In this document: piece after piece, positions 26,337 through 35,843 of the stretch
Layout of the letters: each line of letters begins with the position of its first letter
Numbering within the stretch: the first letter of the stretch is position 1
From: Agrobacterium sp. AGB01
Lineage (GTDB): Bacteria > Pseudomonadota > Alphaproteobacteria > Rhizobiales > Rhizobiaceae
Direction: 5' to 3'
Assembly: GCF_014851585.1 (NCBI RefSeq)
Contig: NZ_JACVAB010000002.1
Location: 682,001 to 746,000 of the forward strand
DNA length: 64,000 nt
Program-made: the position numbers and the translations under genes
The notes under the pieces: model-generated
What the model saw: the letters and a program-made list of their open reading frames with translations, nothing else
Told to the model about the DNA's origin: nothing
The model's database searches: none

Positions 26337-27314
26337 TCATGGGGTCAGCGGTGTTGTCTCGACATTGGAGACTGGCTTTGAGGCAAAGCGGCGTTCCCGC
26401 CAGATGATGTAGAGGCCCGACGCTACGATGATGGCGATGCCAAGCCATTTGATGGCATCTGGGAAGTGGTTGAACACCAGCCAGCCGAAGATTGTCGCAG
26501 AAACAATTTCTAGATATTGCAGCGGGGCCAGCATCGAGGCGGGGGCCGCGCGATAGGCGTAAACGCCGAGAATGCCTGATAGAGTGGCTGAAACACCAAC
26601 ACCCAAGAGATAAAACAGGATTGTGGTATCGGCCGAGGTAAAGGCAATGCCGGGTATGCCAAGCATGTCACTGAACAGCATTGGCAAGGCGCAGAACAGG
26701 AAACCCCACATGCCGGACTGAAGCTGCATGCTCCACGGATCTTCCTTCTGCGAACCGATGCGGGTCAGAATGGCGAAAATGGCAATGCAGAATGCCGAAA
26801 GAACTGGCAGAAGCGCAACGTAACCGACTTCGGCAAAACTGGGCTGGATGACCAGCAACGCGCCGAAAAAGCCGACGGCGCAGGCGGTATAACGCCGCCA
26901 GCCAATTGCTTCCTTCAGGATGACGCTGCTGAGGATGGTCAGAATGATTGGCTCTACGAAAAAGATGGCAATTGCATCTGCCACTTCCATGAATTCCAGC
27001 GTGGCAACGAAACTGATCATCGACAGGGCAAGGATGCCACCACGAACGATGTGAAAGCCGGTTGAGCGCCAGGACATCGAGAACAGATGCGGTCGCATCA
27101 TGAGAAAAGGCAGGGCTGCAAGCGATTGGATCAGGAAACGCGCCGCGCTGATTTCAATCGCTGGAACGGTGGTGATGGCCAGCTTGGCGAAAATGTCGAT
27201 GATCGGGGAAATCATCACCGCGGCAAACATCATGAACAGCCCGGTGGATACACTGCCGGATGCCAGAGCTGTCGCTTGAGGTGCTGTTTTTCCGCGGGTC
27301 ATTTTCGATGCCAT
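26337..27314 (-). CDS. EamA/DMT-family transporter
   Basis: A 325-residue membrane protein with ten hydrophobic segments arranged as two EamA repeats, for example GGILALSMISFVATLEFMEVADAIAIFFVEPIILTILS and PLQYLEIVSATIFGWLVFNHFPDAIKWLGIAIIVASGLYII. It probably exports a small metabolite. The ATG at 27314 is preferred over a TTG ten codons upstream. It is the first gene of the operon with the CoA-transferase and ThDP enzyme, so it may move a substrate or product of that pathway. Confidence 0.9.
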   Translation of the reverse strand: MASKMTRGKTAPQATALASGSVSTGLFMMFAAVMISPIIDIFAKLAITTVPAIEISAARFLIQSLAALPFLMMRPHLFSMSWRSTGFHIVRGGILALSMISFVATLEFMEVADAIAIFFVEPIILTILSSVILKEAIGWRRYTACAVGFFGALLVIQPSFAEVGYVALLPVLSAFCIAIFAILTRIGSQKEDPWSMQLQSGMWGFLFCALPMLFSDMLGIPGIAFTSADTTILFYLLGVGVSATLSGILGVYAYRAAPASMLAPLQYLEIVSATIFGWLVFNHFPDAIKWLGIAIIVASGLYIIWRERRFASKPVSNVETTPLTP

Positions 27315-27429
27315 TGGTGTTTCTTTCAACGTGCGAATGCGCAACGGTGTCGCGACTATAGAACACCCTTTTCAAGGGAGCGCATTCGATATTATCTCAT
27401 GATGATATTCCGTTTCGGCACAGGAGCGG

Positions 27430-28365
27430 TCAGTCCTCGACGACCTTTGTGCACCATGCCGCGAAATCGGCTGCGGGCACTTCCCAGCCTTTTTCATTCA
27501 ATGTTTCGTGGCGCATGCCCTTGTAAATAATGTCCTTGATGTCAGTGAAGCCGGCATTTCGGAACTGGTCTGCAAGCCAGACAATTTCCTTGCCGTCATT
27601 GGTGGCGGCATCCTCGTCTCCGCTGACCAGCAGGATCGGCATGTCTTTTGGTAATCGGCTGATCAGTTTTGGGCCACGATAAGACATTTCAAACACGTCC
27701 TGCCAGAGAGAGACACTTGCATCGAAACTGCAGAGCGGATCTTCGACATAGGCGTCGACGGCAGCCTTGTCGTGGCTCAGCCAGTCGGCAGTGGTGCGCT
27801 TTTCCGGCATACGGGCATTCCATGTCCGAAACGTTGCCTTGGGCAGAATGCCGCTCGGCACATCCGAACCCTTCAGCCATTTCTCGATGCGAAGCACCAC
27901 CTGTGCGGCACGGCCCGAAAGACCGGGGTTAAAGTTGGAGTTCCAGATGGACAGGGCAGCAAAGGATTGCGGATGGCTGACGGCGGTGTTCAGTGCCACA
28001 AGTCCACCCATCGAATGTCCAAACAGGACAACTGGCAGGCCGGGATGACGCTCGCCAACCAGGCTGCGCACAGCCATTACATCCTTGATCGCCTTGTCGA
28101 CGCCATCTTTCCAGGCAAAACGGCCTAGCGGCGCGTCATCGGCTTTTGTCCGTCCGTGGCCTCGGTGGTCATGGGCGTAAACTTCAAAACCCTGTTTTGC
28201 CATGACATCGGCAAACCGGGCGTAGCGGCCAGCATGTTCAACAAGACCGTGGCAGATCATCAAGACGCCGCGTGCCTCGTTTTCAGCGGGCATGTGGCGA
28301 TAGGCAACTGAGGCGCCGGACGGGCTTTCAAGGCGGTTGATCTGCGAGAACATGGTGCTGTCCAT
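27430..28365 (-). CDS. Alpha/beta hydrolase, monoacylglycerol lipase/lysophospholipase-like
   Basis: A 311-residue serine hydrolase of the Hydrolase_4 type. Seen are MICHGLVEHAGRYARFADVMAKQGFEVYAHDHRGHG, the nucleophile elbow GHSMGG, the acid residue region LLVSGDEDA and the terminal His in GMRHETLNE, giving a complete triad. No signal peptide is visible, so it is probably cytoplasmic. GGAG precedes the ATG by five bases. It is divergent from the ettA gene. Confidence 0.92.
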   Translation of the reverse strand: MDSTMFSQINRLESPSGASVAYRHMPAENEARGVLMICHGLVEHAGRYARFADVMAKQGFEVYAHDHRGHGRTKADDAPLGRFAWKDGVDKAIKDVMAVRSLVGERHPGLPVVLFGHSMGGLVALNTAVSHPQSFAALSIWNSNFNPGLSGRAAQVVLRIEKWLKGSDVPSGILPKATFRTWNARMPEKRTTADWLSHDKAAVDAYVEDPLCSFDASVSLWQDVFEMSYRGPKLISRLPKDMPILLVSGDEDAATNDGKEIVWLADQFRNAGFTDIKDIIYKGMRHETLNEKGWEVPAADFAAWCTKVVED

Positions 28366-28476
28366 AATAACTCCGGCAAAGACTTCGCTTGCTAAATTGG
28401 TTTGACATGTTGCCCCACACGGTCATTTCGCCTACATAGCGGCAAACCTCATTTCATGGCGCGGAGCATTCCTTTA

Positions 28477-30126
28477 ATGGCACGTCAGTTCATTTATCAT
28501 ATGTCTGGTCTTAACAAGTCCTACGGGGCGAAGAAGATCCTCGAAAACGTTAACCTGTCGTTCTACCCGGATGCCAAGATTGGTATTCTCGGTCCAAACG
28601 GTGCCGGTAAGTCTACCGTGCTGCGCATCATTGCCGGTCAGGACAAGGAATTTACCGGTGAAGCCTGGCTCGCCGAAGGCGCGACTGTTGGTTACCTGGA
28701 GCAGGAACCGAAGCTTGATCCTGCGAAAACCGCTTTTGAAAACGTCATGGAAGGCGTTGCCGATAAGAAAGCCGTTATCGATCGTTACAACGAATTGATG
28801 ATGAATTATTCCGACGAAACTGCGGATGAGGGTGCCAAGCTTCAGGACATCATCGACAGCCAGAACCTGTGGGATCTGGAACAGCAGGTCGAAATGGCGA
28901 TGGAAGCACTGCGCTGCCCGCCAAAGGACGCCAATGTTGAAACGCTGTCGGGTGGTGAGCGCCGTCGTATCGCGCTGTGCCGTCTGCTGCTGTCGCAGCC
29001 TGACCTGCTGCTGCTCGACGAACCGACCAACCATCTTGACGCCGAAACCATTGCCTGGCTCGAAAAGCACCTGCGTGACTATCCGGGCGCCGTAATGATG
29101 ATCACCCACGATCGCTACTTCCTGGACAACGTCACGGGCTGGATTCTCGAACTCGACCGTGGCCGTGGCATTCCTTACGAAGGCAACTACTCTGCCTACC
29201 TGCAGGCCAAAGCAAAGCGCATGCAGCAGGAATCCCGCGAAGAAGCAGGCCGCCAGAAGGCACTGTCGCGCGAACAGGAATGGATTGCATCCAGCCCGAA
29301 AGCCCGTCAGGCCAAGTCGAAGGCCCGTATCAAGGCTTACGAACAGCTGGTGGATGCCGCTGAAAACATCCGTCCAGGCGACGCGCAGATCATCATTCCT
29401 GTCTCCGAGCGTCTTGGCCAGGTCGTTATCGAGCTGGAAGGCATCAACAAGGGCTTTGAAGGCCGCACGCTGATCAACGATTTGTCGATCAAACTGCCAC
29501 CGGGTGGTATCGTTGGTATCATCGGTCCGAACGGTGCCGGTAAGTCGACGCTGTTCAAGATGATCACCGGTCAGGAAAAGCCGGACGCCGGCTCGATCCG
29601 CGTCGGTGAAACGGTTCACCTCGGTTATGTTGACCAGAGCCGCGATGCGCTGGATGGCAACAAGACCGTTTGGGAAGAAATTTCCGGTGGTGCGGAAGTG
29701 ATCAAGCTTGGCAAGTTCGACATGAACTCCAGAGCATATTGCGGCGCGTTCAACTTCAAGGGCGGCGATCAGCAGCAGAAGGTTGGCAATCTCTCGGGTG
29801 GTCAGCGTAACCGTGTTCACCTTGCAAAGATGCTGAAGGCTGGCGGCAACGTGCTGCTGCTCGACGAACCGACCAACGACCTTGATACGGAAACACTCGG
29901 TGCGCTGGAAAGCGCGCTGGAAGCTTTCGCAGGCTGCGCCATCATCATCAGCCACGATCGCATGTTCCTTGACCGTCTGGCGACACACATCCTTGCTTTC
30001 GAGGGTGATGGCCATGTCGAATGGTTCGAAGGCAACTTCGAAGACTACGAAGAAGACAAGGTTCGTCGCCTTGGTCCTGACGCCCTCAATCCGGGCAGCC
30101 AGGCCTACAAGCGCCTGACACGCTAA
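28477..30126 (+). CDS. ettA: Energy-dependent translational throttle protein EttA (ABC-F ATPase)
   Basis: A 549-residue soluble protein with two ABC cassettes and no membrane part. Cassette 1 has GPNGAGKST (about 38-46), LSGGERRR and LLLDEPTNHLD. Cassette 2 has GPNGAGKST (about 350), LSGGQRNR and LLLDEPTNDLD. The arm insertion and the Lys/Arg-rich inter-domain linker (SREQEWIASSPKARQAKSKARIKAYEQL) are typical of EttA. It binds the ribosomal E site and gates the first elongation step according to ATP/ADP. The frame opens 25 codons earlier, but MARQFIYHM is the conserved start. Confidence 0.95.
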   Translation: MARQFIYHMSGLNKSYGAKKILENVNLSFYPDAKIGILGPNGAGKSTVLRIIAGQDKEFTGEAWLAEGATVGYLEQEPKLDPAKTAFENVMEGVADKKAVIDRYNELMMNYSDETADEGAKLQDIIDSQNLWDLEQQVEMAMEALRCPPKDANVETLSGGERRRIALCRLLLSQPDLLLLDEPTNHLDAETIAWLEKHLRDYPGAVMMITHDRYFLDNVTGWILELDRGRGIPYEGNYSAYLQAKAKRMQQESREEAGRQKALSREQEWIASSPKARQAKSKARIKAYEQLVDAAENIRPGDAQIIIPVSERLGQVVIELEGINKGFEGRTLINDLSIKLPPGGIVGIIGPNGAGKSTLFKMITGQEKPDAGSIRVGETVHLGYVDQSRDALDGNKTVWEEISGGAEVIKLGKFDMNSRAYCGAFNFKGGDQQQKVGNLSGGQRNRVHLAKMLKAGGNVLLLDEPTNDLDTETLGALESALEAFAGCAIIISHDRMFLDRLATHILAFEGDGHVEWFEGNFEDYEEDKVRRLGPDALNPGSQAYKRLTR

Positions 30127-30155
30127 GACCTGTCCGAATAACGGACAATTTCATG

Positions 30156-30189
30156 AAGCCTCTGCACGCTATGTGTGCAGAGGCTTTTA
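30156..30189 (+). terminator. Intrinsic terminator after ettA
   Basis: GCCTCTGCAC pairs with GTGCAGAGGC around GCTATGT and is followed by TTTTATTTT. A smaller hairpin TGTCCG/CGGACA precedes it at 30131-30147. Confidence 0.9.
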
Positions 30190-30384
30190 TTTTGTGCGGC
30201 AAATCTTGCTGATTTCTAAAAAAAGCAGTGCCTGCGACATATGTGTGCAGCTTGATGATCGTCATTTTAAGCCATTGTTTTGACTTTTACTTTCAGTTTT
30301 TTCTTAAGGTGATTTTTGTAGTTTTTTCTAGTGCATGATCGGCACAATTTTAGATGGCATGAGGCCATGCTTCAGGAGTGTCTC

Positions 30385-32682
30385 ATGAGATTGGTCGATA
30401 TTTCAATCAGCAAGCGGCTGTGGACCGCAGTCACCTTGCCCATGCTTGCTGCCGGTTATCTTGCCTATGCCCAGATATCAGATCGCTTGGTCATATATAA
30501 TGACATGCAGCAGATCACGGTCGCCAGTGAACAGCTGAAAAAGCTGAGCGATATGGTGCACGCCCTACAAGTGGAGCGTGGCCTGACTGCCGGGTTTATC
30601 GCCTCGAAAGGCAATCAGAATGCGTCCCAGCTTGCTAGCGCCCGTTCGCAGACCGATGCAGCGGTCGGAGAGTTCCAGGCGTTGTCGCAGGAACTGGCGA
30701 AAGCGGTTGATTTTGATCTGGCCGGTCCCAAGCAATCAATCAGCAGCGGTATTGGCGAAATTGCAGTTCTACGTAGATCCGTCGACAGCCTGTCAACGAC
30801 CGGTGCGCAATCGTTCAGTTTCTACACGGGCGTCGTTGGCAAGATTGTCGGTCTTTCCGGCAATATCGCCGCTACTGCGCAAGACGCCGACATTGCCCAG
30901 CAGATGTCTGGCTATGTGCAACTAATGCAGGCCAAGGAAATTGCCGGTCAGGAACGTGCAATTGGCAATGGCTTTATTACAGCAAAACGAGTGGACCCAA
31001 GCCGCTTCGCAGAGTTTGCAGCCATGGCTGGCGGTCAGGCCGCGCTTCTCAATTCTTCGCTGTCGGTTCTGGATGAAAACCAGCGCAGCAAATATCAGGC
31101 GATGATTGCCGACGTTTCCCAAGACGTTGTCGCGATCCGCGCGCTTATTCTTGCAAATGGCGAAAATGCCGAGCTGGGCAATCTCGACAGCGGCAAATGG
31201 TTCACTGTTTCCACCAAACGTATTGAAACGCTCAAACAGATCGAAAATGAGGATTTGCAGCGCATCGCGGCATTGGCGCAGGCGCATGCCGATGGTGCTT
31301 TCAGCAATCTTGTTGTGATTGCCGTCCTTTGCCTTATCGGCGGCCTCATCATGGTGGTGTTTTCCGGCCTGATGGCAATGACCGTTGTGCGTCCGATTGC
31401 GCGCATGGTTCAGATCATGGGGCGTTTGGCGCATGGCGATATCGACAACAATGATGTCGCGACCGGCCGCAAGGACGAAATAGGCGACATGGAACAGGCC
31501 GTCGAGGTGTTCCGTCAGGCCGCTATTCGCAATCGTGAACTGGAAGCGGCAGAGGAAGAGGCAAGGGGCCGTGCAGAGCGCGAGCGGCTGGAAATGCAAC
31601 GGGTTGCGGAGGCGGAAGCAGAAGCGCGACTGGTTGAGGCCACAAGCACCTTTGCCAGCAGCATGAAACGTCTGGCCGCTGGTGATCTGTTGTGCGAGTT
31701 GCATGAACCACTGTCCTCGCAGTTTGAAGCATTACGGCAGGACTTCAACAGTTCGGTTTGCCAGTTGCGTGAGACGCTGGCAAGTGTTGGTCATTCCGTA
31801 TCCACGGTGACGGGTGGATCGAAAGAGGTTTCGTCTGCATCTGATGATCTCTCACGGCGTACCGAGCAGCAGGCCGCGTCACTTGAGGAAACCGCCGCGG
31901 CGCTGGAACAGATCACCGCCAATGTGACTTCGACATCCAGACGGGCAGGCGAGGCGCGCGATGTGGTGCGTAACGCCCGTGATCGTGCTGATAACTCCGG
32001 CAATGTCGTACGCAATGCCGTTTCTGCCATGGAAAAGATTGAAAACTCCTCCCAGCAGATCAGCCAGATCATAGGTGTTATCGACGAGATCGCCTTCCAA
32101 ACCAACCTGCTAGCACTGAACGCTGGCGTCGAGGCCGCACGTGCGGGTGAGGCAGGCAAAGGCTTTGCTGTCGTCGCACAGGAAGTGCGTGAACTTGCGC
32201 AGCGTTCTGCCAATGCCGCCAAAGAAATCAAATCGCTGATCGGCAATTCTGAAATTGCCGTCAGCGAAGGTGTGCGCCTCGTCAACGATACCGGTACAGG
32301 TCTGGCTGAAATTGCCGGTCTGGTTCAGTCGATCAATGTCCATATGGAAGCCATTGCGACCGCAGCACATGAACAGTCCGCTGGACTGGCGCAGGTCAAT
32401 ACGGCCGTCAATCACATGGATCAGTCGACGCAGCAGAATGCGGCGATGGTGGAGGAGATGAATGCGGCCGGTGCGGCGCTTGCGCAAGAAAGCGTCAATC
32501 TGAACTCCCTGCTGTCGCAGTTCCAGCTTGGCCAGCAGGTTGGGCAGTTGCAGGCGGCGGCGGATGTCATGCGTCGTGTGGCAGCACCTGTGCCGACGGC
32601 TCCCCGACAGGCGCCGGTTCGCCGCTCTGCTGCGGTTGCGCATGGCAATGCGGCCGTTGCCGAGGATTGGACCGAGTTCTGA
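30385..32682 (+). CDS. Methyl-accepting chemotaxis protein with nitrate/nitrite-sensing-type (NIT) periplasmic domain
   Basis: A 765-residue chemoreceptor. TM1 is about residues 13-31. The periplasmic all-helical domain of about 270 residues starts [25 protein letters not shown], which is typical of the NIT (PF08376) domain. TM2 is about 307-333, then come HAMP and a second linker, then the cytoplasmic hairpin with tip [38 protein letters not shown]. The C-terminus ends DWTEF, a pentapeptide like those that tether CheR/CheB. It starts at ATG 30385 with CAGGAG upstream. No che genes are nearby, so it is an orphan receptor; its ligand is inferred only from the domain name. Confidence 0.92.
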   Translation: MRLVDISISKRLWTAVTLPMLAAGYLAYAQISDRLVIYNDMQQITVASEQLKKLSDMVHALQVERGLTAGFIASKGNQNASQLASARSQTDAAVGEFQALSQELAKAVDFDLAGPKQSISSGIGEIAVLRRSVDSLSTTGAQSFSFYTGVVGKIVGLSGNIAATAQDADIAQQMSGYVQLMQAKEIAGQERAIGNGFITAKRVDPSRFAEFAAMAGGQAALLNSSLSVLDENQRSKYQAMIADVSQDVVAIRALILANGENAELGNLDSGKWFTVSTKRIETLKQIENEDLQRIAALAQAHADGAFSNLVVIAVLCLIGGLIMVVFSGLMAMTVVRPIARMVQIMGRLAHGDIDNNDVATGRKDEIGDMEQAVEVFRQAAIRNRELEAAEEEARGRAERERLEMQRVAEAEAEARLVEATSTFASSMKRLAAGDLLCELHEPLSSQFEALRQDFNSSVCQLRETLASVGHSVSTVTGGSKEVSSASDDLSRRTEQQAASLEETAAALEQITANVTSTSRRAGEARDVVRNARDRADNSGNVVRNAVSAMEKIENSSQQISQIIGVIDEIAFQTNLLALNAGVEAARAGEAGKGFAVVAQEVRELAQRSANAAKEIKSLIGNSEIAVSEGVRLVNDTGTGLAEIAGLVQSINVHMEAIATAAHEQSAGLAQVNTAVNHMDQSTQQNAAMVEEMNAAGAALAQESVNLNSLLSQFQLGQQVGQLQAAADVMRRVAAPVPTAPRQAPVRRSAAVAHGNAAVAEDWTEF

Positions 32683-32730
32683 TCTCATAGGCCCGTGGCA
32701 GAGGGCTGACCTTCAACCTGACTTCGATAT

Positions 32731-32764
32731 AGCGGCCGCATAAGGGGAGCCTTGTGCGGCCGCT
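32731..32764. other. Strong GC-rich hairpin in the gap after the chemoreceptor gene
   Basis: AGCGGCCGCA pairs with TGCGGCCGCT (two GCGGCCGC octamers), with an inner AAGG/CCTT stem. No T-run follows, so it may be a Rho-type or RNA-stability structure. The rest of the 332-bp gap (32683-33014) shows no gene; its last part should hold the catB promoter. Confidence 0.6.
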
Positions 32765-33014
32765 GTCAATTCAGCTCTTGTTCTACCGCTCGATTTGTGG
32801 GGGGAGGGTGACTGGTCGTCGATGTCGCGCAGAGGGTTTCCTCCAGACGGGAAACAGGCTAAAAGCGTCCTATGAAATCTGCACCGTGTACCATCTGCAT
32901 AGTGCTCCCGCGCATCTGACGTGAGGGGCTGTGGCGACAAGGCCTCTGGTCTTTCGCAAGGGTGCCGCGTGCCTGCAAGTGCGTCGCGGCGAAACACATG
33001 CAGAGAGAACTTCA

Positions 33015-33650
33015 ATGCAGAACTATTTTGAAAGCCCTTTCAGGGGCATTACGCTCGACAAGCAGATAACCAATCCTAACATCGTTGTTGGTTGCTACAG
33101 CTATTATTCCGGTTATTATCACGGTCACAGTTTTGATGACTGTGCCCGGTATCTTCTGCCGGATGAAGGTGCCGACAGGCTGATCATTGGCAGTTTCTGC
33201 TCGATTGGATCAGGTGCTTCCTTTATCATGGCTGGTAATCAGGGCCACAGAAACGACTGGATCAGCACTTTTCCATTCTACTGGATGTCGGAGGTGCCGG
33301 CATTTGCAGGCGCGCAGAACGGTTACAAACCGGCCGGCGATACTGTCATCGGCAATGATGTGTGGATCGGCTCCGAGGCCGTTATCATGCCGGGTGTTAA
33401 GGTCGGGGATGGTGCGGTGATTGGTACACGCGCACTGGTAACCCGTGATGTCGAGCCTTACGCAATCGTCGGCGGTAATCCCGCCCGTAACATTCGTCTG
33501 CGTTTCGATGAGCACCTGATTGCTATGTTGCTGGAAATGCAGTGGTGGAACTGGCCCGATGAACAATTGCATCAGGTTATGCCGTTGCTGACCAGTGGCG
33601 ACATCGAAACGCTTTATGAGCATTGGCAAGCGGGTATCAACGTCGTTTGA
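33015..33650 (+). CDS. catB: CatB-type xenobiotic O-acetyltransferase
   Basis: A 211-residue protein, matching the usual 208-212 residues of the family. It is a left-handed beta-helix acetyltransferase with the CatB landmarks [46 protein letters not shown] (catalytic His), [45 protein letters not shown] and FPFYWM. It transfers acetyl from acetyl-CoA to chloramphenicol-like acceptors. The ATG at 33015 gives the family N-terminus; 28 upstream codons are open but unlike the family. The gene sits in ordinary chromosome with no mobile element around it, so it looks resident rather than acquired. Confidence 0.93.
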   Translation: MQNYFESPFRGITLDKQITNPNIVVGCYSYYSGYYHGHSFDDCARYLLPDEGADRLIIGSFCSIGSGASFIMAGNQGHRNDWISTFPFYWMSEVPAFAGAQNGYKPAGDTVIGNDVWIGSEAVIMPGVKVGDGAVIGTRALVTRDVEPYAIVGGNPARNIRLRFDEHLIAMLLEMQWWNWPDEQLHQVMPLLTSGDIETLYEHWQAGINVV

Positions 33651-33771
33651 TCTTGATTGCTCACCTCGGGGCGGCCGGGGCGTCGCCAAACGGCCGCCCT
33701 GGGGAGCTGTCGTGACCTGACAAAATGCGTTAACAGTTTCTGGATTATCGCTTGCAACCGCCCAGCAAATC

Positions 33772-33791
33772 ACATAAAGATATCTTTATGT
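33772..33791. promoter_or_regulatory. Perfect 20-bp palindrome, probable SamR/SahR-type operator
   Basis: ACATAAAGATATCTTTATGT is a perfect inverted repeat 27 bp before the start of the ArsR-methyltransferase gene. Position overlapping the likely promoter fits autoregulation and control of metF. Confidence 0.75.
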
Positions 33792-33818
33792 CTTGATTGG
33801 GTCTTGGCGAGGCGTGTT

Positions 33819-34832
33819 GTGCAGTTTGAATTGAACAATCTTGTGGATTTGTTGAAGGCGGCAGGTGAGCCGACGCGGTTGCGTCTGCTGGCTTTGTTGT
33901 CGGCTGGCGATCTGACTGTAACCGATCTTACCGAAATTCTCGGTCAATCCCAACCGCGTGTGTCCCGGCATTTGAAGCTTTTGACGGAAGAAGATCTGAT
34001 CGACCGTTATCAGGAAGGTGCATGGGCTTATTTCCGTCTGAAACAGGATGGTAATGCCGCTTCGCTGGTGCGCCAGTTGCTGGACGCAACTGCCAAGGAT
34101 GATGCCGTTTTACTGCGTGATAGCGAGCGTCTGGCCGATGTGAAGCGGGTCCGCTCTGAGCGCGCGCAGGATTATTTCAGCCGCAACGCGGCCGCCTGGG
34201 ACGAATTGCGCAAGCTGCATGTCAGCGACGAATTGATCGAAGAGCAGCTTCTTGGCCTGATTGGTACGACGCCGATCGACTCAATGCTGGATCTTGGCAC
34301 GGGCACCGGCCGTATCCTGCAGTTGCTCAGCGGTGTCTACCGCCGTGCGATTGGCGTGGATGCCAGCCGTGACATGCTTGCCGTGGCGCGTTCCAATCTA
34401 GACAAGTCGGGCATTAGCAATGCGTCCGTCCGTCACGGTGACATTTTCAACCTGCCACTTGAAGGTCAGGATTTCGATCTGATCGTTATCCATCAGGTTT
34501 TGCATTTCCTGGATGAGCCTGACCGGGCCATTGCCGAAGCTGCGCGTTTGTTGCGTCCCGGTGGCCGTCTGGTCATCATCGATCTGGCACCGCATTCATT
34601 TGACTATCTGCGGGAAGACCATGCCCATGTGCGGCTCGGATTTTCTCACCAAACGCTTGAGGACTGGCTGAAGAAGTCTGAACTCGAGCTTCTCAAGGCG
34701 GTTGATCTGCGCTCCGGCAAAGCTGGAAGCCAGTCACTGGATGTTACAATCTGGATTGCAAAGGACCAACGTTTGCTGATTGCAAACGAGGCAGCAGCAT
34801 CCACTCCGTTTGTTGCCTCGGGGAGGGCATGA
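33819..34832 (+). CDS. ArsR-family regulator fused to SAM-dependent methyltransferase domain (SamR/SahR-like)
   Basis: A 337-residue two-domain protein. Residues 1-95 form a winged helix (LLKAAGEPTRLRLLALLSAGDLTVTDLTEILGQSQPRVSRHLKLLTEEDLI). Residues about 110-320 form a class I methyltransferase (motif I MLDLGTGTGR, then VDASRDMLAVAR and LRPGGRLVIIDLAPH). This fusion is the known regulator of methionine/SAM-cycle genes in many proteobacteria, sensing SAM or S-adenosylhomocysteine. The GTG at 33819 is chosen because GAGG lies six bases before it and the perfect operator lies just upstream. Its stop overlaps the metF start. Confidence 0.9.
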   Translation: MQFELNNLVDLLKAAGEPTRLRLLALLSAGDLTVTDLTEILGQSQPRVSRHLKLLTEEDLIDRYQEGAWAYFRLKQDGNAASLVRQLLDATAKDDAVLLRDSERLADVKRVRSERAQDYFSRNAAAWDELRKLHVSDELIEEQLLGLIGTTPIDSMLDLGTGTGRILQLLSGVYRRAIGVDASRDMLAVARSNLDKSGISNASVRHGDIFNLPLEGQDFDLIVIHQVLHFLDEPDRAIAEAARLLRPGGRLVIIDLAPHSFDYLREDHAHVRLGFSHQTLEDWLKKSELELLKAVDLRSGKAGSQSLDVTIWIAKDQRLLIANEAAASTPFVASGRA

Positions 34833-35728
34833 CAATGGCCACGACAGAACAAAATCGCGCCAATGGCCATATTCATCTGTCCTTTGAATTCTTTCCACCG
34901 AAATCGCCGGAGATGGACAAACAATTGTGGGAAACCGTGGCCGAGCTTTCGCGCTGGAACCCCGACTTCGTGTCGGTGACCTATGGCGCTGGTGGCACGA
35001 CCAAGGCACCGACGCTTGAGGCTGTGCGAAGAATGATTGGCGATGCCAAGCTGCATACCGCGGCCCATCTGACCTGCGTTGATGCCAGCCGCGAGGACGT
35101 GCACAAGGTTGTGGACGAATTTCGTGCTGCCGGTGTACGCCATTTCGTGGCGCTGCGTGGTGATCCGTCAACCGGTATAGGCACGGCATATAAGCCGCAC
35201 CCGGACGGTTACGCCAATGCATCGGAACTGGTGAAGGGGCTGCGCGAGATTAGCGATTTCGAAATCTCTGTGTCCGCCTATCCGGAAAAACATCCTGAGA
35301 GCACCGACGAAGCGGCTGACATCGACATGCTGAAGCGCAAGTTCGACAATGGTGCAACGCGTGCCCTGACGCAGTTCTTTTTCGATAACGACGTCTATGA
35401 GCGTTACATGGAGCGTGTAACGGCTGCTGGCATCACCATTCCCGTGGTGCCGGGCATCATGCCGATCCAGAACCTGACGCAGCTCAAGCGTTTTGCTGGT
35501 CGTTGCGGCACAAGCGTGCCTTCATTCCTGGATACTCGCTTCGAAGGTCTGGATGACAACCCGACAGACCGGGCCAAGGTGGCCGCCGATGTGGCCGCTG
35601 AGCAGATCGAGGATTTGCAGCGACGCGGCTTCAGCGAATTTCACCTTTACACCATGAACCGTGCGCCACTGGTCAATGCTGTTTTGGAAAATCTTGGCCT
35701 GTCGCGTGAAAGACGCTCGGCAGCCTGA
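34829..35728 (+). CDS. metF: 5,10-methylenetetrahydrofolate reductase
   Basis: A 299-residue FAD-dependent TIM-barrel enzyme with the starting HLSFEFFPPKSPEMDKQLWETV, SVTYGAGGTT, HLTCVDASREDV, FVALRGDPSTG and ISVSAYPEKHPES landmarks. It makes 5-methyl-THF, the methyl donor for MetH, whose gene is at the left edge. The ATG at 34829 overlaps the regulator stop by four bases, with GGGAGGG just before it. A second ATG lies two codons in. It is presumably repressed together with the upstream ArsR-type gene. Confidence 0.97.
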   Translation: MTMATTEQNRANGHIHLSFEFFPPKSPEMDKQLWETVAELSRWNPDFVSVTYGAGGTTKAPTLEAVRRMIGDAKLHTAAHLTCVDASREDVHKVVDEFRAAGVRHFVALRGDPSTGIGTAYKPHPDGYANASELVKGLREISDFEISVSAYPEKHPESTDEAADIDMLKRKFDNGATRALTQFFFDNDVYERYMERVTAAGITIPVVPGIMPIQNLTQLKRFAGRCGTSVPSFLDTRFEGLDDNPTDRAKVAADVAAEQIEDLQRRGFSEFHLYTMNRAPLVNAVLENLGLSRERRSAA

Positions 35729-35755
35729 ACCGACTTAAGTTCTTACAAATACGGA

Positions 35756-35797
35756 AAAAGCGCAGATCCTCCCGAATCTGCGCTTTTAAATTTTTTT
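35756..35797. terminator. Intrinsic terminator after metF
   Basis: AAAAGCGCAGAT pairs with ATCTGCGCTTTT around an eight-base loop, followed by AAATTTTTTT. The A/T flanks would also allow action on the minus strand for the small gene at 35844-35921. Confidence 0.9.
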
Positions 35798-35843
35798 AAG
35801 TCATCAACTGTTTTGGATGCTTGATCGAGCCTTAAAGTCCTCG

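Noticed and set aside
28474-30015. 513-codon open frame antisense to ettA, and similar long antisense frames over murC, the binding protein, L,D-transpeptidase and mraY
   Set aside because: They exactly shadow well-supported genes, lack ribosome sites, and their translations are rich in His, Arg and Gln with no recognisable domain. They arise from codon bias on the opposite strand.
33657-33818. SAM riboswitch before the ArsR-methyltransferase gene, and a longer N-terminus for that protein
   Set aside because: I could not recognise a SAM-II-like fold. The upstream codons cross the operator palindrome and have no ribosome site, so protein-based control and the GTG start at 33819 are more consistent.
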